DNA from: Propionibacteriaceae bacterium
Lineage (GTDB): Bacteria > Actinomycetota > Actinomycetes > Propionibacteriales > Propionibacteriaceae
Direction: 5' to 3'
NCBI GenBank assembly: GCA_031268065.1
Contig: JAIRXX010000065.1
Coordinates: 1 to 12,825, forward strand
DNA length: 12,825 nucleotides
Shown: in pieces, positions 1-6,877 of the stretch
Numbering within the stretch: the stretch's first letter is position 1
How the letters are laid out: every line of letters starts with the position of its first letter
Translations under genes and position numbers: made by a program
The notes under the pieces: model-generated
What the model saw: the letters and a program-made list of their open reading frames with translations, nothing else
Databases searched by the model: none
What the model was told of the DNA's origin: nothing

Positions 1-210
1 GAAGAGAGCGACAAACCCGGCACCGAAGACGAGGGACAATAGCACCCGCTGCCATCCCGGCATGCCGACCAACGCTGTCAGTGTCCCGGTCGAGAGCAAT
101 AAGTACGCAAGCAGCAGGCTGAGCACCGCGACTAGGGCGATGACTGCCGCAGCAGCCCGCCTCGCCGCCCTCTTCCCGGCCAGGGCCACCGCATTATCCC
201 TGCCAGCCAT
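1..210 (-). CDS. Membrane protein, C-terminus cut by window edge
   Basis: An open frame of 70 codons runs from an ATG at 210 off the left edge, so only the N-terminus is visible. After a short basic stretch rich in Ala, Arg and Lys there is a hydrophobic segment at about residues 22-41. A second one begins at about residue 55 and reaches the edge. This suggests an integral membrane protein with its N-terminus inside by the positive-inside rule. The start lies 21 bases after the stop of the 300-residue WXG-type gene, with AGGA as a weak ribosome site, so the two are probably co-transcribed. A membrane protein just after a type VII effector-like gene could be an immunity or accessory protein, but this is inference. 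No family is recognised. Confidence 0.6.
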   Translation of the reverse strand, partial: MAGRDNAVALAGKRAARRAAAAVIALVAVLSLLLAYLLLSTGTLTALVGMPGWQRVLLSLVFGAGFVALF

Positions 211-231
211 CACTCGCAAATCCTGTCAGCG

Positions 232-1134
232 CTAGTAATACTTATATTCCCCGCCCGCGCCGGTGTAAACGGCGCCCGCCAGATTCGACCAGTTGGGCAA
301 CGCCTCCACCAGCCATCGCAACGAGGGACCGCTCTTGGCCGCCCGCACCAGGGCTTTCGGCAATTTGTGCGGCCTCCCGCCAGCATTTTTTACCAACCCG
401 AGCAGCAAGCTGCCAAGCTTGGATGAGCGTTTGCCAACAGTTTGAAAGATGGTGTTCAGCCTTTTGATCTTCTCAGCGATCTTTCTCATGGCCTTGGTGA
501 GTTTGGTGAACCATTTCTTGACCTTTGCCAGCCATTCCGCGACTTTCCTAATCGCTTTCGGCACCACCCAGGTGGCGCCAACGCCGAGAGTCAACCCGAC
601 TTGTGCCACCCACGAAATAGCTTGCCCGACCAAATCCGAGATGATATCTGTGATAATCTCCCGGACCGCCTCGACCAAATTCGAGGCAAAACGCATAGCG
701 GAGGCCGCGTCATTGCAACGCGCGGCGGCCTCTTTGACAAATTTGCCGAACGTCTTGGTGAACTCAGCGGCGTTAGCCCCTGACTCGCCCGTCCACAGGG
801 ACACTTCTTTGTTGGTCGATGTCAGGAAAACATCAGCCGCGCAGTTCAAGGAAGAGGCTACCGAGTCCCAACGCTGAGCCTTGACCTCCACGCCAGCAGG
901 ATTTCCCACCACTTTGTCCAGCGCGTCTCGCAACGGGTCGAAATGGGTCAGCAAAAAATATGCGATCGAACCCGATAGCCAGCCAATAGGGTCAAGGACA
1001 GCTTCAACAACCGCTGCCCCCACGCCAACCCCAGAAAGGCCCACACCCGCAGCCACGTTGCCTACATCTCCAAGGGTGAACGATGAGAGTTCTGCCTGGC
1101 ACGCGCAAGCTTCCGCTCCTGCTCCGCCGCTCAT
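232..1134 (-). CDS. Long WXG-containing type VII secretion substrate with cationic C-terminus
   Basis: This 300-residue protein has the N-terminal layout common in actinobacterial ESX-secreted proteins. A small-residue-rich leader is followed by an amphipathic DPIGWLSGSIAYFL block at 48-61, then two helices around a W-T-G motif at 114-116, then a VREIITDIISDLV helix at 157-169. Residues 193-228 are a lysine/arginine-rich helix (KAIRK, KVKKW, KAMRK, KIKRL) and the last 70 residues are basic and end in GGEYKYY. No known toxin active site is visible. The ATG overlaps the upstream stop by one base (TGATG), with GGAG seven bases before it, so translation is probably coupled. It could be an effector with an unknown or membrane-acting C-terminal domain, or a structural ESX partner. 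Its role is not established. Confidence 0.75.
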   Translation of the reverse strand: MSGGAGAEACACQAELSSFTLGDVGNVAAGVGLSGVGVGAAVVEAVLDPIGWLSGSIAYFLLTHFDPLRDALDKVVGNPAGVEVKAQRWDSVASSLNCAADVFLTSTNKEVSLWTGESGANAAEFTKTFGKFVKEAAARCNDAASAMRFASNLVEAVREIITDIISDLVGQAISWVAQVGLTLGVGATWVVPKAIRKVAEWLAKVKKWFTKLTKAMRKIAEKIKRLNTIFQTVGKRSSKLGSLLLGLVKNAGGRPHKLPKALVRAAKSGPSLRWLVEALPNWSNLAGAVYTGAGGEYKYY

Positions 1135-1442
1135 CAGTCACACTCCGCCTCTGCGAGGGTTCGTGCCATCTCAGCGTCGAAATACTCGTAACCGTCCGCG
1201 ATACTACCGAAAGCGTCGGAACCTGCCTGGCAGTTCTCCGCAGAATCAGAGATGAACTGCCCCGCCTGTTCCTCCGCGCCCTGGAACCAAGGTGCGATGA
1301 TGAGGCCACACAGCAACCCAAAAGCAGAATCGTCGGAGTCGATGGCTTTCGCCTGCGCGACCGCTCCATCAAGCTCAGCTTTCAAAGCTCCGTAGGCACT
1401 AGCCGTGCGCTTGGCTGAATCGGTGTCGATTTCAGTTTTCAC
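1134..1442 (-). CDS. EspC-like small type VII secretion protein
   Basis: This protein of about 102 residues starts at a GTG at 1442, one base after the stop of the YbaB-like gene, with GGACGGGGA before it. The frame is open further upstream to 1511, but that part lies inside the neighbour's coding sequence. The protein is a predicted helical hairpin: helix one at about 8-34, a central FGLLCGLIIAPWFQG stretch at 41-55, and helix two at about 57-98. It carries YEYFD at 85-89, which matches the YxxxD/E secretion signal of ESX substrates. The shape and motif fit the EspC family (T7SS_ESX_EspC) rather than WXG100, since no central WxG is present. It probably pairs with or accompanies the long WXG protein encoded next, to which it is translationally coupled. 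Confidence 0.72.
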   Translation of the reverse strand: MKTEIDTDSAKRTASAYGALKAELDGAVAQAKAIDSDDSAFGLLCGLIIAPWFQGAEEQAGQFISDSAENCQAGSDAFGSIADGYEYFDAEMARTLAEAECD

Positions 1443-1443
1443 A

Positions 1444-1821
1444 TCAGTCCCCGTCCACAAAACTGAACAACTTGTCCATATAGCCGTCTGCCGCGTCCAA
1501 CACGGCTTCATCGTCGATCAGTGGAGGCATCCCGATCCGCTCGGCCTCCTCGGCCATCCGTTCATTAAGCTCTCTCAGCGCATCGCGTAGTGCGTCAGTG
1601 CATTGCGCGCCGACCTGCCCCGGATCATCGAAGCCAGTCGTGCGAACATCGACGATGTGTCCGTCGCCGTTCACCACCACAGCAGTTCTCCTGCCCGCCG
1701 AATAGCCGATCGCCGTCAGACCGCGCCGCCACTTCAGCAGTTCGGCATACTTAGATTGCGCTTCCTGGGCGACCTTCGCCCGCGAGGCCACCATCTCATG
1801 GATTTCGGCAGCGTCATTCAT
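1444..1821 (-). CDS. YbaB/EbfC-family (EspL-like) protein
   Basis: The 125-residue protein has an N-terminal helix (1-32), a central sheet with the G-x-x-x-A-V-V-V-N-G-D-G-H-I-V-D-V pattern at 43-59, and a C-terminal helix at about 66-96. This is the YbaB/EbfC fold. In bacterial chromosomes YbaB is a nucleoid-associated dimer. In actinobacterial ESX loci YbaB-like proteins such as EspL occur beside secreted substrates and are thought to act as chaperone or regulatory factors. The position here, between a WXG100-like and an EspC-like gene, favours the ESX role. The start at 1821 has a good ribosome site, GAGGTGA, overlapping the upstream gene's stop. The C-terminal tail (IDDEAVLDAADGYMDKLFSF) extends past the usual YbaB core. 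Confidence 0.75.
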   Translation of the reverse strand: MNDAAEIHEMVASRAKVAQEAQSKYAELLKWRRGLTAIGYSAGRRTAVVVNGDGHIVDVRTTGFDDPGQVGAQCTDALRDALRELNERMAEEAERIGMPPLIDDEAVLDAADGYMDKLFSFVDGD

Positions 1822-1833
1822 AGTGCTTTCACC

Positions 1834-2118
1834 TCAGGCAAGCGCATCGGCGTTACTTTTCTCACGCTCGTCGAACCCCTCGTTGACCATTTCCAGATAG
1901 TCCGCCATACCTGCCAGATACTCGCATAACTTACGCATACCGTCGTTCCACTGCGTCTGGGCATTCGCGTACGCGCTTGCGGCATCACCGCTGAATTCCT
2001 GCATGTTCTTCTTCGCGCTGGATTCCAAATCAGCCACAGCCGAACTCATTTCAGCCGAGCATTGCCGCAACCCAGCGATGGCACCTGGTAACGAGCCGGT
2101 GTCCATAGTGATTCGCAT
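1834..2118 (-). CDS. WXG100-like protein with FSG in place of WxG
   Basis: This 94-residue helical hairpin protein has the length of the ESAT-6/CFP-10 (WXG100) family. The turn motif is F42-S-G44 rather than W-x-G. FDERE at 82-86 occupies the place of the C-terminal YxxxD/E signal, with Phe for Tyr. It is the first gene of the leftward group and starts at 2118, nine bases after GGAGG. WXG100 proteins are secreted as folded dimers by type VII systems. In heterodimers one partner often has a degenerate motif, which fits this protein beside the canonical WNG protein encoded divergently at 2213. The gap to the next gene is 12 bases. Confidence 0.78.
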   Translation of the reverse strand: MRITMDTGSLPGAIAGLRQCSAEMSSAVADLESSAKKNMQEFSGDAASAYANAQTQWNDGMRKLCEYLAGMADYLEMVNEGFDEREKSNADALA

Positions 2119-2172
2119 TATCCGTAGCCTCCATCAACTGGAAGTCCCAATCACTTCAGTGTAGCTGCGATA

Positions 2173-2202
2173 GTATGGTTTCCCCAGGCTGGAACCACAT
2201 AC
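2173..2202. promoter_or_regulatory. Imperfect inverted repeat in the divergent WXG100 intergenic region
   Basis: The left arm GTATGGTTTCC (2173-2183) faces GGAACCACATAC (2191-2202), with one gap and a short mismatch. A perfect CCAG-G-CTGG lies within it at 2184-2192. It sits just before the ribosome site of the rightward WXG100 gene, within the 94-base region from which both WXG100 genes diverge. It could be an operator or an mRNA hairpin near the start codon. Neither divergent promoter could be assigned with conviction. Confidence 0.35.
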
Positions 2203-2212
2203 TGGAGAAAGA

Positions 2213-2530
2213 ATGTCGTATCAGATACGTGACTCAGCGGTCTCAGCGCTCGTCAACGATATGCGTAGCACTGCTGATACGTTGGCAACCCAGTTAGACA
2301 AAGCCAGGGGGCACATCGCTGATATCACTGGGATGTGGAATGGCAACGCGAGTGACGCATTCCTGGCAACGATGACGACTTGGGACAGGCAAACCGAGCG
2401 TGCCATCGGCTCGCTCGACAGTCTCGCACAGAGCCTAGACGCCAGCCGACGCGGATTTGTCCGAGCCGAGTCCGAGAGCGTGGCCGACCTAAGCCGCTTC
2501 GAGCGGATACTGGGCGGGAAAGGAGCCTGA
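2213..2530 (+). CDS. WXG100 family protein (ESAT-6/CFP-10-like)
   Basis: The 105-residue protein is a helix-turn-helix hairpin with the canonical W42-N-G44 turn. FVRAE at 82-86 stands where the YxxxD/E signal is expected, with Phe for Tyr. The ribosome site GGAGAAAG sits directly before the ATG. It is the only rightward gene of the cluster, transcribed away from the FSG-type partner at 1834-2118. Both proteins have their turn motif at residues 42-44 and the FxxxE at 82-86, so they align without gaps and could form the two chains of one secreted dimer. The C-terminus (SESVADLSRFERILGGKGA) is longer than that of the partner. Confidence 0.85.
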   Translation: MSYQIRDSAVSALVNDMRSTADTLATQLDKARGHIADITGMWNGNASDAFLATMTTWDRQTERAIGSLDSLAQSLDASRRGFVRAESESVADLSRFERILGGKGA

Positions 2531-2550
2531 AGCCGGGAAAGGCACCGGCT
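2531..2550. terminator. Short GC-rich hairpin between convergent genes
   Basis: AGCCGG (2531-2536) and CCGGCT (2545-2550) form a perfect 6 bp stem with an 8-base loop. It starts immediately after the stop of the WXG100 gene and ends on the first base of the convergent HTH gene's stop codon. No T-run follows on either strand, so termination is only suggested by position. Confidence 0.35.
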
Positions 2551-2984
2551 CACTCAACTCCGGTGTCTAGCGGGGCAAGGTTCAGCTCGGTCATAAATTC
2601 GTAGAGTTTGAAGGTGTCGTAGCCGTGGTTTATGGCGAAAATAATCGCCGCGTCGCGCTTTATCAGCGGGTGCAGGCCGCCGCTTTTTGTGACGGCGAGC
2701 AACCGCTGGGTGGTGCGCAAATCGAGGTGCATGGTGATGGCGATGGACAGGTAGTAGTCGCGGCCACCAACCCTGGTGCCGTCCATTAGCTGATAGCCAT
2801 AGGTACGGGAGATGTGCGCGTCCCGGATGACAACGGAACGCCGCAACCCGGTCTTGCGGAAGAGTTCGTCGAAAAAGTCGCGGATATCGGCGTCGAGGAA
2901 ATCCCGGTCCCAATTGGAAGCTGGGAAATGGTCTTGCTTCAGCAGGTTGAGCATGCGCTGCGAATCGAGTTCCCGATCCGTCAT
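2550..2984 (-). CDS. Helix-turn-helix regulator-like protein divergent from the Ser/Thr kinase
   Basis: The 144-residue protein starts at 2984, where GGGAGGGG precedes the ATG. The frame is open up to 3053, but that start has no ribosome site and would cover the inverted repeat at 3014-3030. Residues 47-72 (LRRSVVIRDAHISRTYGYQLMDGTR) resemble a Cro/XRE-type helix-turn-helix. The rest (TTQRLLAVTK, then KRDAAIIFAINHGYDTFKLYEFM) matches, from memory, the C-terminal pattern of small XRE-like proteins found beside protein kinases in Firmicutes and Actinobacteria. It may regulate its own gene and the kinase, or be a kinase substrate. That role is inferred from the arrangement only. The usual charged residues of the recognition helix are partly retained. 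Confidence 0.62.
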   Translation of the reverse strand: MTDRELDSQRMLNLLKQDHFPASNWDRDFLDADIRDFFDELFRKTGLRRSVVIRDAHISRTYGYQLMDGTRVGGRDYYLSIAITMHLDLRTTQRLLAVTKSGGLHPLIKRDAAIIFAINHGYDTFKLYEFMTELNLAPLDTGVE

Positions 2985-3013
2985 CGCCCCTCCCGCCCAC
3001 GCGGCCAGTGGAT

Positions 3014-3030
3014 GTCTGCGAAGCGCAGAC
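3014..3030. promoter_or_regulatory. Perfect 7+7 bp inverted repeat, candidate operator
   Basis: GTCTGCG (3014-3020) and CGCAGAC (3024-3030) are exact reverse complements separated by AAG. The repeat lies 30 bases upstream of the HTH gene's chosen start, in the region shared with the divergent kinase gene. Size and symmetry fit a dimeric HTH protein site. Alternatively it is a hairpin in the 5' leader of the HTH mRNA. Confidence 0.45.
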
Positions 3031-3060
3031 CCGCGCACTATGGTCAGCCACATACTTTAG

Positions 3061-3089
3061 TGGTCTAACAACTCTCCTGTCGCTACTAT
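3061..3089 (+). promoter_or_regulatory. Possible promoter of the kinase gene
   Basis: TACTAT (3084-3089) matches four of six positions of the -10 consensus. A poor -35-like TGGTCT (3061-3066) lies 17 bases before it. A start of transcription near 3096 would give a leader of about 34 bases before the ATG at 3130. The box match is weak. Confidence 0.25.
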
Positions 3090-3129
3090 GATCACAGACT
3101 CAGCCAAACGAACGCCACAGAGGTCACTA

Positions 3130-4965
3130 ATGGCGGACGCCACGGAATTCTTGGCATCTTACAGCGCCGCACTCGCCGCCGAGGTGCGCGGTGTTTGGCC
3201 AGCCCATTGGCTGGATACCTACGAGCTTGAGGATTGCCTCAAGAGCAGTTCCGACAAAATGGTCTTCCTGGCCAAAGACCGGCGCAGCGGCGCTGAGCTG
3301 ATCTTGCGCGCGACCGACACGGACGCAGGCGAACGCGCGGATGCGGAGTGGGCGATCCTTTCCCGCCTCGACCACCCTGGCATCCCCAAGGCTTACGGCA
3401 CCTATGTGGGCGGCGGACGCAGCTACGTGGCTCGTGAGTATTTCCCCGGAGAGCCGTTGGACGCAGTTGTCGCACGCAAAGCCTTCACCGCGCCAGGGGT
3501 GTATCGCGTGGCCGGTCAGCTGGCCGCCATCCTCGACTATCTGCACCGGCAAGACCCGCCGGTCATCCACCGGGACATAAAACCGCAAAATATCATCGTC
3601 CGCCCGGACGGCAGCCTGGGCCTCACCGACTTCGGCATCGCGCGGACTTTTAAACCCGACAGCGCGTCGGACACCAAAAATATGGGCACTATGCAATATG
3701 CCCCTCCAGAACAATTCGGCTACGCCCAATCAACTCCCCTAACCGATATTTACGCGCTCGGAATCGTTTTGATCTATGTGGCGACCGGCAGCCCCGACCG
3801 GCAGGGCCTCGACCAGCGCATAGCCGATCCGAAGCTCCGCGCCATGATTGAGAAATGCATCGCCTTCGACCCGACGCAACGTTTCCAATCCGCCGCACAA
3901 CTGTGCAAATGGCTGGACAAATCCCAAACTGGGCGCAAACGTTGGCTGCTGCCCGCCCTGGGCACTGTCGCCGCATTGGCCGTGGTCGGCGTGGGCGGCT
4001 ATTTCGTCAACGGGGCGATCGGCACGTCCATCCCAGATGCGCCGCGATCCGCCTCCAGCGGGATTCCGCAACCTGATCCAAACTCCTCTCCGCAATCTGG
4101 TCCGGGTGCGGCGTTGGACGATCCGACCGCCGGCAATTATCCGGGCAATCTCGTCATCGGTGGATTTGCCGTCGCCGGTGATTCAGAATTGTATGTGGCC
4201 ACACCGGAAGGTGTCGTCGCGCTCAGCCAGCAGGGGCAATTCCTGCGCAAAGTCAGCGACAGCGGCACGGCCAGCGACCTCAATTTCTATCAGGGCAAGC
4301 TCTACTACCTCTTAGGCGGCAACGTTTGGACGCATGACCCTGCGACCGGCGAAACAGCCGAATTGCGCCGTGGCGGCGCCGGTAACCTCTGGGTGGACCA
4401 AGGCGGCCTCTACTTCGCTGACCAATACGACTCGCTTCGGCTCTACTCGCTGAGCCTGGACGGGAAAACGACTAAAAAGGCCGACGATTTCACCACCTCC
4501 TATTATCGGAATCTTGTCGCCGGTAGCGAATACCTCTGTGTTGGCATTTCCAACAGCGACAGCGGCTGCGAACTGACCAGTTTGGACTTGGCGAGCGGCA
4601 AAGTTCACCGCTTCGGATTGACCAGCACGCGCTGGGTCGCCGCTTGGGACGGTTGGCTCTACTACTCCGAAGACCGGGAAACCCAACTTCGGCGGGTGCG
4701 GTTCGACGGCAGCGGCGACGAGTTGGTCAACTCCGATCCGCACTATTTCAACGTTCCCGCCGAGCAGGGGGTCTTCTCACTCAATGCGATAACCAACACC
4801 GTGGAATTGATTAACCCGGAGAGCGGGTCTGTCTTCGCCGTCACCGGCCCGGACGCGCAGAAATTCAACCTGGCCGGGGATTGGATTATTTACCAGGGGC
4901 AGTCCGCCAACCTGCGGATGATCCGCAGCGACACCAGCGGCGACCAGCCGGTCCCTACTAAGTAG
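3130..4965 (+). CDS. Membrane Ser/Thr protein kinase with beta-propeller-like sensor domain
   Basis: The start at 3130 has AGAGG six bases ahead. The frame is open to an ATG at 3088, but that has no ribosome site and overlaps a possible -10 box. In the 611-residue form a Hanks-type kinase fills about 30-265. It has the catalytic loop HRDIKPQN at 147-154, DFG at 167-169, and PPE in place of APE near 192-194. The glycine loop is degenerate (CLKSSSDKMVF), and the position expected for the beta-3 Lys appears to be Arg60 (LILRAT). A TM helix at about 272-294 is followed by a Pro/Ser linker. The outer region of about 290 residues has repeated strand motifs (LYVATPEG, LYYLLGGN, LYFADQYD, LYYSEDRE) like a beta-propeller or DUF5050 domain. 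The layout recalls mycobacterial PknD. It probably senses an envelope signal, though ATP use may be atypical. Confidence 0.88.
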   Translation: MADATEFLASYSAALAAEVRGVWPAHWLDTYELEDCLKSSSDKMVFLAKDRRSGAELILRATDTDAGERADAEWAILSRLDHPGIPKAYGTYVGGGRSYVAREYFPGEPLDAVVARKAFTAPGVYRVAGQLAAILDYLHRQDPPVIHRDIKPQNIIVRPDGSLGLTDFGIARTFKPDSASDTKNMGTMQYAPPEQFGYAQSTPLTDIYALGIVLIYVATGSPDRQGLDQRIADPKLRAMIEKCIAFDPTQRFQSAAQLCKWLDKSQTGRKRWLLPALGTVAALAVVGVGGYFVNGAIGTSIPDAPRSASSGIPQPDPNSSPQSGPGAALDDPTAGNYPGNLVIGGFAVAGDSELYVATPEGVVALSQQGQFLRKVSDSGTASDLNFYQGKLYYLLGGNVWTHDPATGETAELRRGGAGNLWVDQGGLYFADQYDSLRLYSLSLDGKTTKKADDFTTSYYRNLVAGSEYLCVGISNSDSGCELTSLDLASGKVHRFGLTSTRWVAAWDGWLYYSEDRETQLRRVRFDGSGDELVNSDPHYFNVPAEQGVFSLNAITNTVELINPESGSVFAVTGPDAQKFNLAGDWIIYQGQSANLRMIRSDTSGDQPVPTK

Positions 4966-4975
4966 AAAGACGCCG

Positions 4976-5506
4976 ATGCCATCCATTGCCTACGCCACGA
5001 CCGTTGACACCCCGGACGGGCCATTTCGCATCATCGCCACCGACCAGGCAGTGATCGCTTCCGGCTGGACCGAGGACAGCGATCTGCTCCTGGAGCACGT
5101 AAGCGACAAGTTGCTGCCCTCCGCGCTGGCAGAGTCCACAAACCGGGTGCTCCGCCAAGCCATCCGAGCAGTGCGAGCATATTATGACGGCAACCCCGCC
5201 CCGCTGGCCAAGGTGCCGGTGCTCCAACGCTCCGGCGCCTTCCGTGAAGCGGCCTGGGAAGCTCTGCGCGCAGTGAAACCCGGCGAGACGGTCAGCTACG
5301 GCGAGCTGGCCGCCCGCGCGGGAAACCCCAGAGCAGCCCGCGCCGCAGCCGGAGCATGCTCCCACAATTCGGTGTCGCTATTCGTGCCCTGCCACCGGGT
5401 GATTGCCAGCGGAGGCAAGATCGGCGGCTACGGCTCCCGTCTGCCGCTGAAGCGCTCCCTGCTCAACCGCGAAGCGCCCCATTCGGGCTGGTCCCTGGTC
5501 GACTGA
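4976..5506 (+). CDS. ogt: Methylated-DNA--[protein]-cysteine S-methyltransferase
   Basis: The 176-residue protein repairs O6-alkylguanine by moving the alkyl group to its own cysteine. The active-site motif VPCHRVI is at 137-143 with Cys139. The asparagine of the hinge is at 131, and the DNA-binding helix with RAARAAAG is at about 119-126. The closing segment GGKIGGYGSRLPLKRSLL matches the family's C-terminal block. Length and the absence of an Ada regulatory domain fit Ogt-type enzymes. It starts 10 bases after the kinase stop, with a weak AGAAAGA ribosome site, so it is probably co-transcribed with the kinase, an unusual partner. All catalytic features are present. Confidence 0.93.
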   Translation: MPSIAYATTVDTPDGPFRIIATDQAVIASGWTEDSDLLLEHVSDKLLPSALAESTNRVLRQAIRAVRAYYDGNPAPLAKVPVLQRSGAFREAAWEALRAVKPGETVSYGELAARAGNPRAARAAAGACSHNSVSLFVPCHRVIASGGKIGGYGSRLPLKRSLLNREAPHSGWSLVD

Positions 5507-5593
5507 TTCTGCTTGGCATTTCCAAAGTGACTGTGGCCGATTAGAAGCATGCCTCTGATTCAACGGTCGGTCGATAAGTGGGCACTAAACTGA

Positions 5594-6877
5594 TTATGTT
5601 CCTTCCTGCAACGCCGTAGCTGGCTCGATCATGGAGGCCCGAATAGCTGGCACCAGGCCAGCCACAAGGCCGAGCAAGATACCCGAGACTGCTGCCACTG
5701 CCACCAAAGCGATGTCGAGGATTGGAGTCCATTGGTTTGCGGCTGCTATGGCGACTACTGCACATGTTCCGGTTCCAGCACCAATAAGACCTCCCAGTAG
5801 GCCAGTAGTGGCGCACTCGGCAAGTAGCAAAAGCGCTATTTGACTGCCAGTAGCACCGAGCGCCCTGCGCAGCCCTATCTCACCTTTACGCTCCATGACG
5901 GATAGGGACGTGGCAACCGCGATGGTGAGGGCACCAATCCCTGCCGCAGTCAATCCCAATGCCAGAAACAAGATGTTCACGTCAGACGATAAGCGTTCCT
6001 TTAGTGCGCCGCTGGCGGAAGGAGCACTTACGATTAGGCTAGTGGGGTCGGAAGGGTTCAGGGCATAAGCCAGTTGCGGGCTAACAACCGGCCCAGCTCC
6101 GACCTCGATCCTGACTTGCACCTCTAATACAGCTGTCAGCTCCAAGCGTTGTCTGGCTGTTGATTGTGGGATGATGATGGCTGATTCGAGTTCGGGGTGA
6201 CGCTGCATTCCCTCGACTATCCCGATCACCGTGTATGGCTCCTCATTTATGAAAATGGCCTGTCTGACATCTAATCGACGGATATTAAGATTCTCCGCTG
6301 CCTGCCTCCCCAACACCGCAACCGCTTGGGCGGTGTCGTCTTGAAAAGTGTTGATGAAAGCACCCTGCTGCACACGTCCAGCGATCACAGCTAGTAATCC
6401 TGGGGATGCGGCAACCACTGCTGGGCGACCGTGCGGCAACGCCTCTGGGTCGTTGAGTGGTAACGATGACACTGATCTGACATTCTCCGAGACATTGGTC
6501 AACGTTCCCGCACCAACAACGCCATTAAGCCGGATCGCTCGTTTTTCAGCATCCCACGGAATCATAGTTTGGTCGGTCTCAGCTGCGGCAGGTTCCACAA
6601 GGATGCTGGTGGCAGCAACAGAGTCGAAGGTTGCGGCAATCTGTCCCGACCCAGTTTGAGCAAATCCTATGGTGGCGACTAACGCTCCTATGCCCAGTGC
6701 CACTGCTAAACAAGTCATCGCTAAACGTCCGGGATGACTGGACACGCTCCTGATTCCTTGACTCAATGCGTCTCCCAGGGTGAAGCCATCTCGATGGCGA
6801 AGAAACCTGCCCTTGGAAAGTACCTTGCGCATGCCAGGTCCGAGCGCTTTCCTGCTGCGAACACGCAGAAACCTCAT
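5594..6877 (-). CDS. MacB/FtsX-type ABC transporter permease
   Basis: The 427-residue protein has the MacB layout. A basic cytoplasmic N-terminus of about 50 residues is longer than usual. TM1 (52-74) is followed by an extracytoplasmic MacB periplasmic-core-like domain (about 75-300). TM2 (303-327) leads to the cytoplasmic ERKGEIGLRRALGA signature at 329-342. TM3 (346-380) and TM4 (388-412) close the protein, followed by the PAIRASMIEPATALQ end typical of the family. This class works as a mechanotransmission ABC system: it moves lipoproteins, peptides or drugs across the envelope using a cytoplasmic ATPase rather than transporting through the membrane pore. Its ATG overlaps the ATPase stop by four bases (ATGA). 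It is the last gene of the leftward operon. No clear terminator was found in the 87-base gap to the convergent ogt gene. Confidence 0.9.
   Translation of the reverse strand: MRFLRVRSRKALGPGMRKVLSKGRFLRHRDGFTLGDALSQGIRSVSSHPGRLAMTCLAVALGIGALVATIGFAQTGSGQIAATFDSVAATSILVEPAAAETDQTMIPWDAEKRAIRLNGVVGAGTLTNVSENVRSVSSLPLNDPEALPHGRPAVVAASPGLLAVIAGRVQQGAFINTFQDDTAQAVAVLGRQAAENLNIRRLDVRQAIFINEEPYTVIGIVEGMQRHPELESAIIIPQSTARQRLELTAVLEVQVRIEVGAGPVVSPQLAYALNPSDPTSLIVSAPSASGALKERLSSDVNILFLALGLTAAGIGALTIAVATSLSVMERKGEIGLRRALGATGSQIALLLLAECATTGLLGGLIGAGTGTCAVVAIAAANQWTPILDIALVAVAAVSGILLGLVAGLVPAIRASMIEPATALQEGT

Noticed and set aside
442..877. Rightward open frames opposite the long WXG gene
   Set aside because: They are antisense to a gene with clear family features and a ribosome site, and their products have no recognisable domain.
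3088..3129. Kinase start at 3088
   Set aside because: No ribosome site is present, and the codon overlaps a possible -10 box; the ATG at 3130 has AGAGG at good spacing.
5507..5593. Terminator between the convergent ogt and permease genes
   Set aside because: Only 4 bp arms such as TTGG/CCAA and a GCATGC site were found, with no T-run.
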